Shown in pieces: positions 25,740 to 35,600 of a stretch of DNA of 51,234 nucleotides (positions are counted from its first letter, which is position 1; every line of letters starts with the position of its first letter). The DNA lies in assembly GCA_900316015.1 (NCBI GenBank), contig ONBG01000029.1:1-51234 (forward strand), read 5' to 3'. This DNA is from an uncultured Prevotella sp. GTDB lineage: Bacteria > Bacteroidota > Bacteroidia > Bacteroidales > Bacteroidaceae. The translations under genes and the position numbers were made by a program. The notes under the pieces were generated by a model. It did no database searches. It was not told the origin of the DNA and saw only the letters and a list, made by a program, of their open reading frames with translations.

Positions 25740-27896
25740 ATGAAAAAGATTTTTGTTCTATCGTTAGTGCTTTTTTCTCCTATCCTGCATCTATGGGCCC
25801 AGACTATGGATCCCAAGAGTAGTGCGGAAAGCTATGTTCGTGACCTGATTGCCCAGATGACACTGGATGAGAAGATCTCCCAGATGATGAATGACGCAGC
25901 TGGGATACCCCGGTTGGGAATCTTACCCTACAACTGGTGGAATGAAGGACTTCATGGAGTTGGTAGGGATGGACGGGCCACCGTGTTCCCACAGCCAATC
26001 GCCTTAGGTGCTACCTTTGACCCAGAGTTGGTGAGAAAGATCGGAGATGCAGTTGCCACGGAAGGTCGTGCCAAATATTTTGTGGCACAACAGAATAAAA
26101 ACTATGGTCAATATGCTGGTTTGACCTTTTGGTCACCGAACGTGAATATCTTCCGTGATCCTCGTTGGGGTAGGGGAATGGAAACGTATGGCGAAGATCC
26201 TTTTCTATCTGGAACCTTAGGTACGGCTTATGTAAAGGGCATGCAAGGTGATGATCCTTTCTACCTGAAAGTGGCTGCCTGTGGGAAACATTTCGCGGTA
26301 CATTCCGGGCCGGAGTCTACGCGCCATCAGGCAGATATCCATCCTACCCGGCATGACTTGTTCGAAACCTATCTCCCTCAATTTGAGATGTTAGTCAGGC
26401 AGGGACATGTTGAGACCATTATGAGTGCTTATAATCGTGTGGATGGACTGCCTTGCGGTGCCAACAAGTATTTGTTGACAGATATCTTACGCAAGAAATG
26501 GGGGTTCAAGGGACATGTCGTTTCTGATTGTGGGGCAGTCAGTGATTTCTACGGAGGTCATCACTATGTAAATACTGCAGCCGAAGCAAGTGCTATGGCT
26601 GTAAAAGCTGGCATGAACTTGGAATGTGGACAGGATTTCAAGGCATTGAAGGATGCCGTTGCTCAGGGACTCATCAAGGAAAGTGACATCGGTAAGGCTC
26701 TGTTCCCCTTGGTGATGACAAGGATGAAATTGGGAATTTTGAAAAATGATCCTGGTTGTCCCTATAACCATGTGGAAGAAAAGGAGATTTGTTCTCCTGC
26801 ACATTTTGCCCTCGCAAGGAAAGCTGCGACAGAAGCCATGGTACTGTTGAAGAACGATGGGGTTCTCCCAATCCGCAAGGACTTACGCTCTTTGTCAGTT
26901 TCTGGTCCAGCCGCCAGCGATGCTTTCTATCTGATGGGTAATTATTTTGGCGTGTCCAACTATTATAGTTGTTATCTGGAAGGTATTGTCAACAAGGTGA
27001 GCAGTGGCACAACGGTAAACTTCCGCCCTGCCTTTGCACCCATCGAAACAAAAATAGGGACTGGTGATAATGTGTGGGAAGCTGCTGCCGGTGATGTCTC
27101 GATTGTCATCATGGGCTTGAACAATGATATGGAAGGAGAGGAAGGTGAAAGCATCGATAATCATACAGGTGGCGATAGGGATAGCCTGTCATTGCCTAAG
27201 CCTCAGATGGACTTCCTCCGGAAATTGTGTAAGGTCAAGAAGAAAGGTGTTGTCGTCGTCTTGACAGGAGGCAGCCCTATTGATGTCAAGGAGATCTCCA
27301 AGCTCGCCGATGCCGTTGTCATGGCTTGGTACCCAGGACAGGATGGTGGCAATGCCTTGGCTGACCTTCTTTTTGGAGATGCCAATTTCAGTGGAAGGTT
27401 ACCGATTACATTCCCTGAGGATGTCAAGAAACTCCCTCCTTTTGCGGATTATTCCATGAAAGGACGTACCTATAAATATATGACAGACAATATCATGTAT
27501 CCTTTTGGCTATGGATTGTCATACGGACAGGTGACCTATGCTGACGTGCAGGTAGGTGAAATCAAGAAAGATAAGGAGGTCCAGATAGAGGCAACCCTGA
27601 CTAATTCTGGTAAGATGGAAACTACGGAGACCGTTCAGGTGTATCTTTCCACGCCAACCAGTGGGACTTCATCTCCTTCTTCTTCCCTTATCTCCTTCAA
27701 AAGGGTGAACGTTCCTGCTGGGGAAAAGATCCAAGTCCATTTTTCCATCCCTTATGAGCAATTGGGTACTGTAATGGAAGATGGAGATAAAAAGGTGCTG
27801 AGAGGGCAATACCAATTATACGTAGGGGGAGCAGCTCCTTCTAAGCGGACACAAGAACTGGGCGTGAGTGTAAGTCGTGCCACATTTAAACTATAA
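25740..27896 (+). CDS. GH3-family beta-glycosidase
   Basis: Exo-acting glycosidase, probably beta-glucosidase or beta-xylosidase. The 718 residues have a signal peptide ending near 21 (HLWAQ). The N-terminal TIM barrel shows NWWNEGLHGVGR, FWSPNVNIFRDPRWGRGMETYGEDPFL and the catalytic-nucleophile block HVVSDCGAVSDF. The second domain has GLNNDMEGEEGESIDN and VVVVLTGGSPIDV. A fibronectin-III-like C-terminal domain follows (QVEATLTNSGKME-like, QVYLSTPTSG). No PA14 insertion. It is not adjacent to a SusC/SusD pair, so its glycan is unclear. A gene tail in the same direction follows the stop. Confidence 0.92.
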   Translation: MKKIFVLSLVLFSPILHLWAQTMDPKSSAESYVRDLIAQMTLDEKISQMMNDAAGIPRLGILPYNWWNEGLHGVGRDGRATVFPQPIALGATFDPELVRKIGDAVATEGRAKYFVAQQNKNYGQYAGLTFWSPNVNIFRDPRWGRGMETYGEDPFLSGTLGTAYVKGMQGDDPFYLKVAACGKHFAVHSGPESTRHQADIHPTRHDLFETYLPQFEMLVRQGHVETIMSAYNRVDGLPCGANKYLLTDILRKKWGFKGHVVSDCGAVSDFYGGHHYVNTAAEASAMAVKAGMNLECGQDFKALKDAVAQGLIKESDIGKALFPLVMTRMKLGILKNDPGCPYNHVEEKEICSPAHFALARKAATEAMVLLKNDGVLPIRKDLRSLSVSGPAASDAFYLMGNYFGVSNYYSCYLEGIVNKVSSGTTVNFRPAFAPIETKIGTGDNVWEAAAGDVSIVIMGLNNDMEGEEGESIDNHTGGDRDSLSLPKPQMDFLRKLCKVKKKGVVVVLTGGSPIDVKEISKLADAVVMAWYPGQDGGNALADLLFGDANFSGRLPITFPEDVKKLPPFADYSMKGRTYKYMTDNIMYPFGYGLSYGQVTYADVQVGEIKKDKEVQIEATLTNSGKMETTETVQVYLSTPTSGTSSPSSSLISFKRVNVPAGEKIQVHFSIPYEQLGTVMEDGDKKVLRGQYQLYVGGAAPSKRTQELGVSVSRATFKL

Positions 27897-27909
27897 TCGA
27901 TCATGTTAA

Positions 27910-28119
27910 TCTCTTAGGCAAGAAAAAACAAAAGGTGGATTGTCACTCACGCTTCAAAATCCTACACCTTATGATGCCGTTGTGACGATTTTTGCAGAGA
28001 ATGGCGCAGTGGCTGCACGCCCCTTAGGAGACAATGCCTTCCTCAATTGGCACCAAAAAGTAAAGGTGAAGGCGGGGACGACGCGCACAGTCCTTGTCAA
28101 GGACCTTGGTACTAAATAG
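27910..28119 (+). pseudogene. C-terminal remnant of a secreted enzyme
   Basis: An in-frame stretch of about 69 codons runs from just after a stop at 27907 to a TAG at 28117 and has no ATG. The reading GLSLTLQNPTPYDAVVTIFAEN followed by LGDNAFLNWHQKVKVKAG and LVKDL looks like a beta-sandwich end of a glycoside hydrolase or a related secreted protein. Composition is protein-like, not random. The rest of the gene is missing. I cannot name the family. It fills the gap between GH3 and the rhodanese gene. Confidence 0.55.
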
Positions 28120-28139
28120 CAACGTCTTGTCAAAGACGA

Positions 28140-28538
28140 TCAATGCGTGTGGCTGGTACTGATCGGCCTCTTCTTTTCAGTCCATTCTATCCAGCCGCCA
28201 CGAAGATTGATGACCTTCTTGCCTTCTTGGGCAAGAAGGTTCGCTGCTTTCATGCTTCTCTTGCCAGAGCGGCAATATACAGCGATGGTCTTTCCTTTGA
28301 TGAGTGCTGCTTTTGCCTTTTCCATGAAATGATCTTGGAGCACATCAATATTGATAGCGTTTGGGATATGTCCTGCCACATATTCTTCTGCAGTCCTGAC
28401 ATCTACTACTTGTACGCTGTCCGATTGGATAGCACGCTCAAATTCATCAGCATCTATCGTCTGGATGCTGTCATTTTGTGCACAGGCACTGATAACCATG
28501 CTGAAGAGAAATATGAGGGTCAGTTCTATCTTATTCAT
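28140..28538 (-). CDS. Rhodanese-domain lipoprotein
   Basis: 132 residues from the ATG at 28538 (MNKIELTLIFLFSMVISACAQ), which gives a lipoprotein signal with lipobox ISAC. An in-frame ATG at 28586 adds 16 residues that would spoil the signal. The rhodanese domain contains VQVVDVRTAEEYVAGHIPNAINI and the active-site loop VYCRSGKRSMKAA, with the sulfur-accepting cysteine followed by RSGKR. It ends with INLRGGWIEW. Likely a periplasmic or outer-membrane thiosulfate/sulfur carrier. Single gene. Confidence 0.88.
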   Translation of the reverse strand: MNKIELTLIFLFSMVISACAQNDSIQTIDADEFERAIQSDSVQVVDVRTAEEYVAGHIPNAINIDVLQDHFMEKAKAALIKGKTIAVYCRSGKRSMKAANLLAQEGKKVINLRGGWIEWTEKKRPISTSHTH

Positions 28539-28687
28539 ATATTCCAATTTAATGTATTTTCTGATAATGCTTAAACTCCGTATCAAAAAGATAGGAGAAG
28601 GACATCTTTTCTTTTTGCAAATATAATTGCTTTGACGTGAGGATCCTTATGCTCTCTAAGTATTTGTGATTATTTAACTATTTGTTT

Positions 28688-28804
28688 TGTCAACCTCGTG
28701 TCAACCTTTGTCAACCTCAAATTAGGTTGCAAGCCCGATAAACACTGGGTTTTGACAACCTGTCAACCTATTTACGAAAAAAAACTCTATAGTATTTTAA
28801 ATTG
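28688..28804. repeat. 117-bp dispersed element, copy 2
   Basis: Nearly identical to 12169-12285 and the same length. The block from AGGTTGCAAGCCCGATAAAC through GACAACCTGTCAACCTA is the most conserved part. It lies in the gene-free stretch 28587-29111, which also holds a long hairpin at 28973. A 62-codon frame crosses it but is not conserved in copy 1. Confidence 0.85.
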
Positions 28805-28972
28805 TTGGCATTCGCCCACCTTTTCTCGCCATGGCATAGTTCAAGCATGCTTGACTCTGCTCATCTGGCTTAACGAAAACGTTTAAGAAAAGAAACCTGC
28901 ATTCATAGTTATTGGATAGTTTCTTGCTTGAGCGGTATCTGAAGGATATCAATGTAGACAAGGGTAATCATG

Positions 28973-29023
28973 GAAACTGCAGCTATTGCATGATTGTCAT
29001 GCCGTAGCTACAGTTTCTTTTGT
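28973..29023 (+). terminator. Long hairpin with T-rich tail, no obvious gene
   Basis: GAAACTG-C-AGCTA, then GCATGA, a TTG loop, TCATGC, and TAGCT-A-CAGTTTC form an extended stem, followed by TTTTGTT on the plus strand. The plus strand has no gene just upstream, so it may end a small RNA or a lost gene. It might also serve the minus-strand GH32 gene whose stop is at 29112, though the minus strand lacks a T-run. Confidence 0.6.
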
Positions 29024-29111
29024 TATCCTGAAACGTTAGGGTTGGTGTAACTTCTACATATTTTATGGGAAGAAACTATATATACTAAGATCTTGCAGGC
29101 TCTTGATCAGC

Positions 29112-30821
29112 CTATCTCATTTTCCATATTTTACCTTTTCCTCCGGAAATCTTAAGCTTATTGTAAGGGACAGAAGGAAATACCAGGTTGGTGAGGGAGA
29201 ACTTGCCATCACCGTCGAAGACTTCCACACTGCTCTTGTCAATGAAGATCAGAACACGATTGACCTTTCCGTGGGTGGGGGCTGTAGTGACAGCGGCAAA
29301 GACATCGCTGAAGTCGGTTTTCCCGCTTTTCATGCGGTCTACGGAGAAGCTCTGCTCGGCAGCATCGTATCGCATGACCACACGTTCATTTTTGTTGTTG
29401 GTCAACTCAATGGTGGCGTTGCGGCGCAGTCCGCTCACCTCTATCATACAAGCGTCTGACAAACTTTGGGCTTTCTTGGAAAATGCTTTCAGAATTTCAG
29501 GTGAAGGCTTCACACTGAGGTATTCCTCATTGCCGTCGGTGAAAATGCCGAGGTCGCGCGGGATCGCATTGCCAGAGCGGTATTGCATCGTAGGCACCAC
29601 AGCCCCATATTGCCAGTTGCTCATCCAAGGCAGAGCCACGTGGCGACCGTCGGGAGCATTGCTGAATGTGACGGTGGCGTAGTGATCTTTGCCATAATCC
29701 ATCCATTTCGTTGTCTCGGGAGCACTCTCGCAAGTGAACTTGTGACCGTCCCATTGGCCTACGAAGTATTGCGTGGATGAACCGCCGAAAGGACCGCCAG
29801 GGTTGATGTTGCAGAAGAGTACCCATTTCCCGTTGGTCATCTGGATCAGGTCGGGGCATTCCCAGACCCCTTTATGGCATCCATAACTTTCGCCGAAATT
29901 ACTCTCGTATTTCCAGTTCTTCAAGTCCTTCGACGTGTAGAAGTTCATCTTTTGTCCCGTAGCCACGATGAGGTTCCACTCTTTCGTGGTGCTGTTCCAT
30001 ATCATCTTCGGGTCGCGGAAGTCGGGGGCTTTCTCCGTGAGCACGGGGTTACCGCTGTATTTGGTGAAGGTCTTTCCACCATCGTTACTGTAAGCGATAC
30101 TTTGAGTTTGGCTTTCTCCTGCTGAGGTATACATCGCCACGATGGCGTTCTTGCCGAAGCCTGCCGTGTTGCTGCTGTCTACGACAGACGATCCGCTGAA
30201 GATTGTTCCTAAAGCATCGGGTATGATAGGCGTTCCCTCATATTGCCAATGAATTAAGTCTCGGCTGATTGCGTGACCCCAGGTCATGTTTTCCCATGTG
30301 GAGCCATAGGGGTTGAACTGATAATAAAGGTTCCATACGCCATCTTTATAGAACATGCCGTTGGGGTCGTTCATCCATCCCCACTGTGGGGTGTGGTGAT
30401 AGACGGGACGGTAAGTCTCGCGATTGGTGGTGTCGAAGGTGTCGCTCTCCTTCATCAGTTGCCAGCAACTGTAGTCCTCAATGTTGCCCACGTTACGAGC
30501 GTTGCCCTTAAAGTCCAGGTCGAGGAGCACTTTACCGTCTGTGCCAAATTGGCTGATGTCCAAGGGCACGTAGTAGTCGGGCTTACCCGTGGCGAGTCGC
30601 ACGTTGATGGCTTGCATGGAGTGTCCGTCCTTGATGACCTTGATTTTTGTTTCACTCTCCTTCTCCTCCACGGGCAGGAGAATATAGCGTTTCTGCGTGT
30701 CTACGCTCATCATCGCGTGATGGCCGGAGAGGATATGACGGTTAAACCACCGCTGGTTTTGGGCCAGGAGGCTGCCCGTGCTCATGAGCAGGGCAGCCAA
30801 AAGGATTGAAAGCTTTTTCAT
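29112..30821 (-). CDS. GH32 fructan hydrolase (levanase/inulinase type)
   Basis: Splits beta-fructosyl bonds of levan, inulin or sucrose. The 569 residues start at the ATG at 30821 (MKKLSILLAALLMSTGSLLAQ), a signal peptide; the frame is open further upstream but overlaps SusD. The five-bladed propeller has all three acidic catalytic blocks: WMNDPNG with nucleophile Asp152, FRDPK with Asp270, and WECPDL with the acid/base Glu321. The C-terminal beta-sandwich follows (VLIFIDKSSVEVFDGDG). It starts 22 bp after SusD, so it is the last gene of the SusC-SusD-GH32 operon. It is the only GH32 gene in the window. Periplasmic or surface location is uncertain. Confidence 0.93.
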   Translation of the reverse strand: MKKLSILLAALLMSTGSLLAQNQRWFNRHILSGHHAMMSVDTQKRYILLPVEEKESETKIKVIKDGHSMQAINVRLATGKPDYYVPLDISQFGTDGKVLLDLDFKGNARNVGNIEDYSCWQLMKESDTFDTTNRETYRPVYHHTPQWGWMNDPNGMFYKDGVWNLYYQFNPYGSTWENMTWGHAISRDLIHWQYEGTPIIPDALGTIFSGSSVVDSSNTAGFGKNAIVAMYTSAGESQTQSIAYSNDGGKTFTKYSGNPVLTEKAPDFRDPKMIWNSTTKEWNLIVATGQKMNFYTSKDLKNWKYESNFGESYGCHKGVWECPDLIQMTNGKWVLFCNINPGGPFGGSSTQYFVGQWDGHKFTCESAPETTKWMDYGKDHYATVTFSNAPDGRHVALPWMSNWQYGAVVPTMQYRSGNAIPRDLGIFTDGNEEYLSVKPSPEILKAFSKKAQSLSDACMIEVSGLRRNATIELTNNKNERVVMRYDAAEQSFSVDRMKSGKTDFSDVFAAVTTAPTHGKVNRVLIFIDKSSVEVFDGDGKFSLTNLVFPSVPYNKLKISGGKGKIWKMR

Positions 30822-30843
30822 TGTCGGTGTATTGTAAATGGGG

Positions 30844-32583
30844 TTATTTGTCATAGCCTTTGTTTTGCTGATACAGTCCAGGAATGTAGTAGAGCTGGTT
30901 GTAGGGAACCGGCCAGAACTCGTTCTTGCCCGCCGTGAAATGAGCGTCCTTATAGTACTCGGCATAGGGTTGTCCATCGTAGACGTCCTTAGACTCTGTC
31001 TTAAAATAGTTGTTGAGGGTTTCGGAAGCGATGCCCCAGCGGCGCAGGTCAAAGAAGCGGCTGCCTTCCATGCCCATCTCCAACCGTCGTTCCCAGCGCA
31101 GGCACTTGCGCGCTGTCTCCTTATCCTGGAAGTAAGACTCAGGGTAGAGAGCGATGTCACACTGGTCGGCTGCATAATCAATATGTTTCTGGATGGAGTT
31201 CTTGGCACGTTGGCGGATGTCGTTGATGATCGTACGGGCTTCCGTCAGACGGTCGAGTTCGATGAGAGCCTCGGCACGCATAAGCATCACATCGGTGTAG
31301 CGGATCACATAGTCGTTCATGTCAAAGGCCTGCCAGGGACGATTGTAGGACTCTCCCTTCGAGCGTTGCGGCACTTCCTTCATAGAGGTATAGTAACCGT
31401 AAGTGTTAGGCGTACGTGAATTGGCCTTGGTGAGCGTGTATTCGGCTTCATACTTGTATGGGAAAGTGGGCATACCTACCGTGTGGAAAAGCCGTGGATC
31501 CCACTTCTGCGCAGTAGGCTTGCCATTGATAGGATATTCGTCGCTGTTGTTGTAGTCGTTGAACTCAGGCAGACCGTTGCGGGTCTTATAGGCGTTGACA
31601 AGGTTCTGAGATGGCTTGTGGAAATCCCATCCGCACGACCAGATACCCCAGCAACCGTTGAGCGTGTTGGACCAATTGGCACGACCGAATCTGGTGTGAT
31701 CCTCCGAGTAGTCACTGGCTTGTACGGCGAAGATGCTCTCCTTGCTGTTCTTGTAGTCGGGCAAGAAAATATCGCCATAGTCCTCCATGTAACCATAACG
31801 TGAAGCCTTGACAACATCGGTGTATTCCACTACCTTCAGCATGTAGTCCTTATTGATATGGTTTACGCCATCGGTAGCTTCATAGCCATCGCCCCAAGCC
31901 AGGGTGAGATAGCACTTGGCAAGGTAAGCGGCAGCAGCAATCTTGTTGGCTCGTCCGCCCTCGTTCTGCTTCTCGGGCAGATGGTCGTAGGCAAATTGGA
32001 AATCGTCGATCACCTTGCCGAAGAGCTGCTCATAGGTGTATTGCGTATTGGAGGTTTTCTCTGTAGCCTTGTCCTGATAGACCTGCTCGTCGACCCATGG
32101 CACCTGACGGAACACAGAGATGAGTTTGAAGTAGAAGTGGGCGCGGAGGAAACGGACCTCAGCCTCGCGTTCTGTAGTGGTCTGCTCACCGAGCACGTTG
32201 TTGCCGTTCTCTTCGAGGGAAACCAAGGCACGGTTGCAACGTGACACGGCTGAGAAGAGGCGATACCACAGTTCGTCGAGCTCCCCACGAGTGGAAGTCA
32301 GCGATGACCATACTTCGATGTCGTGATAGCCTGTATCGCCTGTTCCGCCACCGCCTTTCAGGCAGTCGTCAGAAGCCAGGTCGCCGTAAGGCCAAAGGTT
32401 GAAGGGATAGGAATACCAGCAGTCGCCGAGCATGGCGTATGCGCTGTTGACCATCTTCTCAGGATCGGAGAAGGCCTTATCCTCATCGACTACAGCAGTG
32501 GGTGTGTAATCCAGGAAATCGTTACAGCTGGTGAGACCCAGGGTCATGGTAGCTGCCAAAGCGATGATATATATCTTTTTCAT
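30844..32583 (-). CDS. SusD/RagB-family lipoprotein of the fructan locus
   Basis: 579 residues. Lipoprotein signal with lipobox LTSC, then NDFLDYTPTAVVDEDKAF. TPR-like region includes EVRFLRAHFYFKLISVFRQVPWVDEQVY. The C-terminal part has RKCLRWERRLEMGMEGSRFFDLRRWGIASE and ends near YYIPGLYQQNKGYDK. Second gene of the fructan operon, 40 bp after SusC. Likely binds fructan at the surface, based on the GH32, fructokinase and permease neighbours. Confidence 0.94.
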   Translation of the reverse strand: MKKIYIIALAATMTLGLTSCNDFLDYTPTAVVDEDKAFSDPEKMVNSAYAMLGDCWYSYPFNLWPYGDLASDDCLKGGGGTGDTGYHDIEVWSSLTSTRGELDELWYRLFSAVSRCNRALVSLEENGNNVLGEQTTTEREAEVRFLRAHFYFKLISVFRQVPWVDEQVYQDKATEKTSNTQYTYEQLFGKVIDDFQFAYDHLPEKQNEGGRANKIAAAAYLAKCYLTLAWGDGYEATDGVNHINKDYMLKVVEYTDVVKASRYGYMEDYGDIFLPDYKNSKESIFAVQASDYSEDHTRFGRANWSNTLNGCWGIWSCGWDFHKPSQNLVNAYKTRNGLPEFNDYNNSDEYPINGKPTAQKWDPRLFHTVGMPTFPYKYEAEYTLTKANSRTPNTYGYYTSMKEVPQRSKGESYNRPWQAFDMNDYVIRYTDVMLMRAEALIELDRLTEARTIINDIRQRAKNSIQKHIDYAADQCDIALYPESYFQDKETARKCLRWERRLEMGMEGSRFFDLRRWGIASETLNNYFKTESKDVYDGQPYAEYYKDAHFTAGKNEFWPVPYNQLYYIPGLYQQNKGYDK

Positions 32584-32623
32584 GTTGTGATTCTTTATAA
32601 TGTTAAAATATTCGTAAGTTGTT

Positions 32624-35600
32624 TTAAAATCCTACTTGGAGACCGAAGGAGACGGAAGATGAAAGGGGATAGTTCCAGTTAGGGTTCTCTGGGTCGGAGC
32701 AGGTCAGTGCGCTGCTCTTGATGGTCAGCAGGTTCTGTCCTGAGACGTAGACGCGTGCGCTGGTCATGTGGAGTTTTTTGAGCAGGGATGCCGGTAGGTG
32801 ATATCCCATTTGCAGGGTCCGGAGCTTGAGATAGGATCCGTTCTCCACGAAGTAGGAAGAGGCGCGACCCTCGTCGGAGCGGTTCATTGTGCTTAGGCGT
32901 GGGATTGACGAGCCTGTGTTATTGGTGTTCCATGCATCCAGCAGTCGGCTACCCTTGTTCGATCCCGGATCGGTGATTGCCCAGAAGTCGGTCTGGAACT
33001 TTTGGTTGTTGTACACATCCTGGTCGGCAACCCCCTGCCAGAACATGGTCATGTCGAAATCCTTATAGGTCAGTCCAATGTTGAGACCATAGGAGAAGGC
33101 AGGCACGGGGTTGTATATCCATGTTTGGTCGTCGCTGGTGATCTTGCCGTCGTGGGTCAGGTCTTTATATTTCAATCCGCCGAGGCGCGCATTGGGTTGA
33201 CCGGAGGCATCTACTTCTTCTTGAGTTTGGAACAGTCCGTCTACCACATATCCTACAATGGAACCGTAGGCCTTGTGGCTTTGGACGAGATCTTGCGTTG
33301 ATGTATGTGCGTATGCTCCTGTTGTCGTAGAGGGCAGATAGGTGACACGGTTTCGGAAGAAACTCAGGTTGCCGTTGAGGTCGAGTCCCAGTCCGCATGC
33401 GAGGGCCTTTCTGTAACCTAAGGCAAACTCCATACCCCAGTTGCGCAGTGAGGGACCATTTTGCCATTGGTTGCCGCCCTCACCTGTGGCTCCAAGGTAT
33501 GCAGGATTGATGAGCATGTCCTTCACATTTTTGATATAGGCATCAACAGAACCGTAGAATGAGTTGCCGAGCGTGGTGAAGTCCAAACCTACGTTGTACT
33601 GTGTAGCAGCTTCCCACTTGAGGTTGGGGTTGGCTAACTGAGTGGCACGGTAGCCTGAGGGGAATGTGCCAGAGCCTTGCAGGGCGAGGTCATAGGCTGT
33701 GGAGGTGACACGGTCGAGTCCGTAGTCTACAACATAGAGACCGAACTGTGCGTTGTTGTCGATGGCTTGGTTACCGGTCTCGCCCCATGAGAGGCGCAGC
33801 TTGGCATCGTTAAGCCAGTTGTAGTGGAGCAACTGAGAGAAGCGGAATCCGAGAGAGGCGGCAGGGAAGGTACCCCAGCGGTGGTTCTTGCCGAAGCGGG
33901 AGGAGCCGTCCTCGCGAATGGTGAACGAAGCCAGCAGCAAGTCTTGCCAGTTGTAGTCGATCTTGCCGAAGAAGGAAGCCAGGCGATAACCAAACTTGGC
34001 ACCACTGTTGTTCATTGTACCGGTGGCGGCGTTAGGCCACATATAGTCCACGTCTTCCAAGGCATATCCCTCGGAGTAAGCAGAGAAGTCGATGATGCTC
34101 TGTTTGGAAAGTTCACTACCTAACAGCATGTTGAAGTGATGGTCGCCTGAGAGCGTAAAGAGATAGTTGGCTGTATTGGACCATACCCAGTTCGTCTCGT
34201 TATTGTTCGAGAGGGTGGTCTTTGCAATGTTGTTGCGCACTACGTCCGACTCGTAAGTATGGGTCAGGGCATTGATGAAGGATGTTTTGTAGTCGATACC
34301 AAAATTGGATTTCAACGTGAGTCCCTTGATGGGCTTTAGCTCTACGTAGGCGTTACCGAAGATTCTCCAGTAGTCGAGATGGTTGTCGCGGTTGTCATAC
34401 TGCTCTCGGGCTGGATTCTCGCGGTCAGACATGGAACCAACAGGACCGGCAAAACTCTTTCCATCTTTCTCATATACTGGTACGATAGGCGGCATCTTCA
34501 GCGCGTTTTCCATGGGCGCGCAGTCTACTTGAGTGGAGTAGGTGACCGTGAGGTTCTCACCCACTGTGACGATCTTGTTCAGATTCCAAGAAGTGTTCAG
34601 TCGAGCGGCGATATTCTTGAAATTAGTATATTTCAGGATACCATCCACGTCCTTGTATCCTAAGGAGAACATCGCACTATGCTTGTCGTTCGCATGAGAG
34701 AGCGAGAGGTCGTAGTTCTGTGAGAAACCGGTGTGGGAGATGGCGTCTACCCAGTCGGTGTCTGAGAAGGGCATCGTCTGCCGCCCATTGATGTATCCGT
34801 TGTAGCGTCCGGCGGCTGTGTAAGAAACAGTCTTGCCGGTTGCCGGGTCGTAGGCGGTGACAGGAATACCGTTGGTAGCCTTGAGGTCCACTCCGTAGTT
34901 GCTGGCATATGCCACGGGGTCCAGTCCGTCGTTGAGGGCAGCCTGTGTCATGGCGGTGAGATAGCTGCTGGTGTTCAACAGCTTCATCTTCGACTGGCTG
35001 GTATAGAACTGCGCGGTGAGGTTGGTCGAGAAGTCAATGGCTATCTTGTCGCCTTTCTTTCCCTTCTTCGTCGTGATGATGATCACACCATTCGAAGCGC
35101 GTGAACCGTAGATGCTGGCAGAGGCAGCGTCCTTGAGCACCTGCATGCTCTCGATATCGTTCATGTTGAGCGAGTTCAATGCCATGTTCGTAGGTACACC
35201 GTCAACGATGAACAGAGGGTCCTGTGAGGAGTTGAATGAACCGATACCACGGATACGCACCGTACCTGTGCCGATAGGAGAGCCATTGGTGGTGACGGTC
35301 ATGCCCGGCACCTTGCCTTGCAAGGCACGCATGGGATCTGGGTCTGGGGAGGTCTTGAGGTCCTTCGTGCTGACAACAGCCACAGATCCTGTCAGGTCGG
35401 CCTTGCGCTGTGCGGTATATCCCGTGACTACCACCTCATTGAGTTCCTTTGCATTTTCTTTCATTACGATTGCCAGGTTACTGCCGGCTTTTACCTCTTG
35501 CGTGGTATAGCCAATATAAGAGATCACCAAAGCTGAGCCCTGGGGCACTTGAAGAGAAAAATGACCGTCAAGGTCGGTAATCGTACCTTTGGAAGAACCT

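Noticed and set aside
28143-28574. 143-codon plus-strand frame opposite the rhodanese gene
   Set aside because: The minus strand encodes a clear rhodanese with signal peptide; the plus-strand reading has no family character.
28698-28886. 62-codon frame across the dispersed element
   Set aside because: In the other copy of the element the frame is interrupted, so it is not under coding selection.
30822-31208. N-terminal extension of the GH32 frame
   Set aside because: It overlaps the SusD coding region, and the signal peptide starts at 30821.
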